Assembly: GCA_030591585.1 (NCBI GenBank)
Contig: JAUVAS010000001.1
Coordinates: forward strand, 122,036 to 186,035
Length of the DNA stretch: 64,000 nt
Reading direction: 5' to 3'
Source of the DNA: Flavobacterium sp.
GTDB lineage: Bacteria; Bacteroidota; Bacteroidia; Flavobacteriales; Flavobacteriaceae
Under the pieces are notes generated by a model that worked only from the letters and a program-made list of their open reading frames with translations, searched no databases and was not told where the DNA came from. Every line of letters starts with the position of its first letter. Position 1 is the stretch's first letter. The position numbers were made by a program, and so were the translations under genes. Shown in pieces: positions 61,502 to 64,000 of this stretch.

Positions 61502-62542
61502 TTAAAATTTCACTTGCACTTGTGCTAAAAACATATCATTGTCAATATTGACATCGGTTTCAATATGAGCTTGATAATTTAATTGAAATCTAATATTTTT
61601 TCCTACAAAATAGCTTGCTCCAATAGTCATCATTTCTTGATAACCAATATCTAAAACGTCCAAGTTGGCATCAAAATACTCATATTTAAAGACAGGCTGT
61701 AGGTTCCATTTTGTATCATAATAAATCATTGCATAGGCTCCAGCTCTTTCTTCGCCTAATTCAACAAGAACATCTCCACAACCACCACCGGCTCCTCTGT
61801 TAAAAGCGCCTTCGTCATAAATATATTCTCCTTGAAAATGGAAATTACTATATTCAGCTGCTATTTCTACTCCATATGTAGTTCTTGAATCATCAATATT
61901 AGTTGGGTATCCATATCTAAAGCTACCCCCTACAGTTACATAATCTAAAACCTTATAAGTAGCTCTACCTATAATGTCTTTTTTAGAGTTATTGTCTGAA
62001 GTAAGTAAACCACTACCATTCATCAATGCCACAGCATAATTAAACTTTGTAAATTTATTTCCGCCAAAAACCATCATACCATAATCTCTTTGTGGAGCAA
62101 CTAACTGGTTAACCACAACAGATCGACTAATTGTTGCAAGCGCATGACATGGTGTTGACACCTCTAAACTAAAAGGTTGTTTAAACGAACCAACAGACAT
62201 TTGAGCCCAGTTATACTTTCTATAACTTACAAAGGCATCTAGCAATACAACACTCCCGGTACCACTTACAAAAGGACTAGTTTCTAAAGAAAAGTAGTAA
62301 TGGAAATTCTCATAAATTTCACCTCTAACTCCTACTCTGGCTCTTTTAAATTTAAAAGTATTCTCATTGTCATCATTAAAAGTATATTCATATTGTGGTT
62401 GTAAAAAACCAAATACTATTACTTTTTTATTTATAGAATCATTAGATGTTGATGCATCATCCCCATCACAACCTTGCGAAAAGGCATTATTTATTTGAAA
62501 CATAAATACTAGTGCAACTGTTAATATTATTTTATTTTTCAT
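61502..62542 (-). CDS. Porin of the OprO/OprP (phosphate-selective porin) family
   Basis: 346 residues. Signal peptide IILTVALVFMFQINNAFSQ. Family features are KVIVFGFLQPQYEYTF, FKFKRARVGVRGEIYENFHY and QMSVGSFKQPFSLE, with alternating beta-strands and a C-terminal strand ending LAQVQVKF. It forms an outer-membrane channel, probably for anions; phosphate selectivity is not proven for this branch. It is 22 bases downstream of the two-domain rhodanese gene, so it may pass sulfur oxyanions. Confidence 0.87.
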   Translation of the reverse strand: MKNKIILTVALVFMFQINNAFSQGCDGDDASTSNDSINKKVIVFGFLQPQYEYTFNDDNENTFKFKRARVGVRGEIYENFHYYFSLETSPFVSGTGSVVLLDAFVSYRKYNWAQMSVGSFKQPFSLEVSTPCHALATISRSVVVNQLVAPQRDYGMMVFGGNKFTKFNYAVALMNGSGLLTSDNNSKKDIIGRATYKVLDYVTVGGSFRYGYPTNIDDSRTTYGVEIAAEYSNFHFQGEYIYDEGAFNRGAGGGCGDVLVELGEERAGAYAMIYYDTKWNLQPVFKYEYFDANLDVLDIGYQEMMTIGASYFVGKNIRFQLNYQAHIETDVNIDNDMFLAQVQVKF

Positions 62543-62564
62543 CTCGCTTATTATTTATATTCTA

Positions 62565-63569
62565 CTAATTTACTAGCGGTAAATTTTTTGAAACAGACTC
62601 ACTCCATTGGTTTGAAACCCAAGCAGGGTTTGAATTGTACAATCCATTCATCCCAAATTTTAAACTATATGCATCATAACCCAACACATTTAACCAAGCA
62701 GTTACAACTGCTGAAGTTTGTCCTGTATAACAATAAGTAACAACAGCATTTGCGTCAGGATCTAAGCCTTGATATCCATTACCAGCAAGCAATAGGTCTT
62801 CTAGTATACGATAAGCACCAGTGATATGTCCAAACCCAGTATAATCAGTTGAATTGAAATAATTATTTATATAATAATCACTTGGAGAATCAAGCACTTC
62901 TGTTGAAGAAAACCCTTTAAACCCCTCTGTAATAACCTGTGCAATTCTATTATTTAGTATTACTTCTCCTTCTGTTTCAAAACTGGAAATATCAGGATCT
63001 CCAAAAACTGGTGCTGCTGTTGCATCTGCATAATCCCAATTTGCATGACCTGCTGCAGGATCACCAATTGCACCATTCCAAGCACCTGCTGTAGCTGAAT
63101 TCCATCCAGACATACCCCATTTTAATGCTTGCGTACTACTATATCCTGATAAACGTAATAGCGCAGTTCCATAACATGCAGTCTGGCCTGTATAACAAAC
63201 CACCAAAATAGGTTGTCCACCAGCTACAGGAGCCTCGTCTAAAATATTTGCAAAAGGAACATTTTTAGCACCTTCTATATGGCTTGTGCCAAAATCGGCA
63301 GCACTTCTAATATCAATAATATAATACTTGTCTAAAAAAACTTGTAAGTCTGCTTCTTCAGGTGCGCCAGTAACAAATTTTGCGCCTTCTGCATTGACGA
63401 TTATTTTATCTAAGTCCAAGTCGTTGGCAAGCATATAATCTTTCATAAGTGAAAATGCAGGCGTGGTGATTACAGAACCATCTGATAAATCATCACCTCT
63501 GTCACAAGAAGTAAGGAGTAATGATGGTATCAACAATAATCCGATAAGAAATAATGATAATTTTTTCAT
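62565..63569 (-). CDS. Lipoprotein with two rhodanese domains
   Basis: 334 residues. Lipoprotein signal with lipobox LLTSC. Domain 1 (about residues 60-165): YIIDIRSAADFGTSHIEGAK and active-site loop VVCYTGQTA. Domain 2 (about 215-320): YYINNYFNSTDYTGFGHITG and YCYTGQTSA. Both keep the catalytic Cys. Rhodaneses move sulfane sulfur; being exported, this pair could receive products of sulfide oxidation. A partial relative is encoded just upstream at 63615-64000. Confidence 0.92.
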   Translation of the reverse strand: MKKLSLFLIGLLLIPSLLLTSCDRGDDLSDGSVITTPAFSLMKDYMLANDLDLDKIIVNAEGAKFVTGAPEEADLQVFLDKYYIIDIRSAADFGTSHIEGAKNVPFANILDEAPVAGGQPILVVCYTGQTACYGTALLRLSGYSSTQALKWGMSGWNSATAGAWNGAIGDPAAGHANWDYADATAAPVFGDPDISSFETEGEVILNNRIAQVITEGFKGFSSTEVLDSPSDYYINNYFNSTDYTGFGHITGAYRILEDLLLAGNGYQGLDPDANAVVTYCYTGQTSAVVTAWLNVLGYDAYSLKFGMNGLYNSNPAWVSNQWSESVSKNLPLVN

Positions 63570-63614
63570 GATAAATAATTTTAGTTGGTTAAAAAATGTA
63601 TAAAAATGTTTTTG

Positions 63615-64000
63615 TTATTCAATTACAGGATACATGTTGACTTCCTTTTTAGAAAATCCATTCCACCCTTTTTCTTTTAATGTTTTATTCATAAAGCTAT
63701 TTGCTCCGTATGCTAAATTTCCAGCATCGTATCCAATTAGGTTTAAGTAAGCAACTACATAAGCTGCGCTTTGACCAGTAGAGCAATACACTAATACTTG
63801 TTTGTCTGTAGGTAGGGTATATAAGTCTGTAGTAGATGAGAATGAAGCTTTAGGTTGATATTGAACAGCACCTGTTATATGGCCTGTAGAATAATCTTCT
63901 TCATTCCAGTAATTAACTATATAATAGTCATCTGGGCTTTCAAAAACCACTGGAGACTTAATAATATATTCTTTATAAGGTTTTGCAAAAGCTTCTTCTA
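63615..64000 (-). CDS. Rhodanese-domain protein (5' partial)
   Basis: The frame runs off the right edge; 128 residues are visible, starting EEAFAKPYKEYIIKSPVVF. A rhodanese domain follows: DDYYIVNYWNEEDYSTGHIT and active-site loop LVYCSTGQSAAYV with its catalytic Cys. It is similar to domain 2 of the downstream protein, so the full gene probably encodes another tandem rhodanese. It is 45 bases upstream of that gene and in the same direction. Confidence 0.88.
   Translation of the reverse strand, partial: EEAFAKPYKEYIIKSPVVFESPDDYYIVNYWNEEDYSTGHITGAVQYQPKASFSSTTDLYTLPTDKQVLVYCSTGQSAAYVVAYLNLIGYDAGNLAYGANSFMNKTLKEKGWNGFSKKEVNMYPVIE

Noticed and set aside
61484-61549. Plus-strand start MKTKLFKISLALVL resembling a signal peptide.
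   Set aside because: The frame closes after 21 residues and mostly overlaps the 3' end of the porin gene on the other strand; it looks accidental.

Overview
The window is AT-rich DNA from a member of the Bacteroidota, almost certainly a (marine) Flavobacteriaceae. The evidence is a SprE/PorW-type type IX secretion lipoprotein, secreted proteins with T9SS-like C-terminal sorting tails, TonB-dependent receptors, flavobacterial families of unknown function (DUF6341, DUF6427, DUF4254, DUF4292), an F-type ATP synthase operon without atpD/atpC, and TAnnTTTG-type -7 promoter boxes. No rRNA, tRNA or CRISPR array was seen.

Layout. 1-4.4 kb: end of a surface-polysaccharide locus (sugar-nucleotide epimerase/decarboxylase, priming sugar transferase, GT4, CapK-like ligase). 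4.5-7.0 kb: purD with DUF6341 and DUF6427 neighbours. 7.1-11.3 kb: a restriction-modification island: a PD-(D/E)XK-like protein, then an overlapping HTH regulator / 5mC methyltransferase / GIY-YIG nuclease cassette, then a Dam-type adenine methylase. 11.4-13.1 kb: DUF4254 and GT9. 13.1-16.1 kb: a secreted metzincin/FG-GAP pair (minus strand). 16.4-25.8 kb: ferredoxin, sprE, bactofilin, then the ATP synthase operon (AtpZ/I-like, DUF6168-like, atpB-E-F-H-A-G). 26.0-28.9 kb: a second, paralogous metzincin/FG-GAP pair in the opposite orientation. 29-32.3 kb: S9 peptidase and CoA-transferase. 32.5-44.5 kb: envelope genes (beta-barrel, lipoproteins, flippase, dut, sugar nucleotidyltransferase, TPR, DUF4292, EnvC-like), interrupted at 35.7-39.5 kb by a single-polypeptide restriction-modification-specificity gene. 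44.6-50.9 kb: a tripartite RND efflux operon with a PII-like and a DUF2892 gene. 51.0-64 kb: sulfide:quinone oxidoreductase-like gene with a 48-residue companion, two modules of a small Cys-rich protein plus a TonB-dependent receptor (one NosA/OprC copper-receptor-like), a beta-propeller lipoprotein with a CECC motif, a receptor pseudogene, a Crp/Fnr regulator, a porin and tandem rhodaneses.

How parts work together. The last 13 kb looks like a copper/sulfur handling region: outer-membrane copper uptake, sulfide oxidation, sulfurtransferases and a Crp/Fnr switch. The two Cys-protein/receptor modules share layout, a Cys/His signature at identical residue numbers, and promoters placed so that their mRNAs should be leaderless. 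The two defence loci interrupt otherwise housekeeping gene neighbourhoods. The most unusual single signals are a 17-bp inverted repeat that would bury the start codon of the second metzincin gene, twin 22-bp-spaced palindromes ahead of the one-chain R-M-S gene, a 16-bp hairpin between atpE and atpF, and two small genes (48 and 42 codons).
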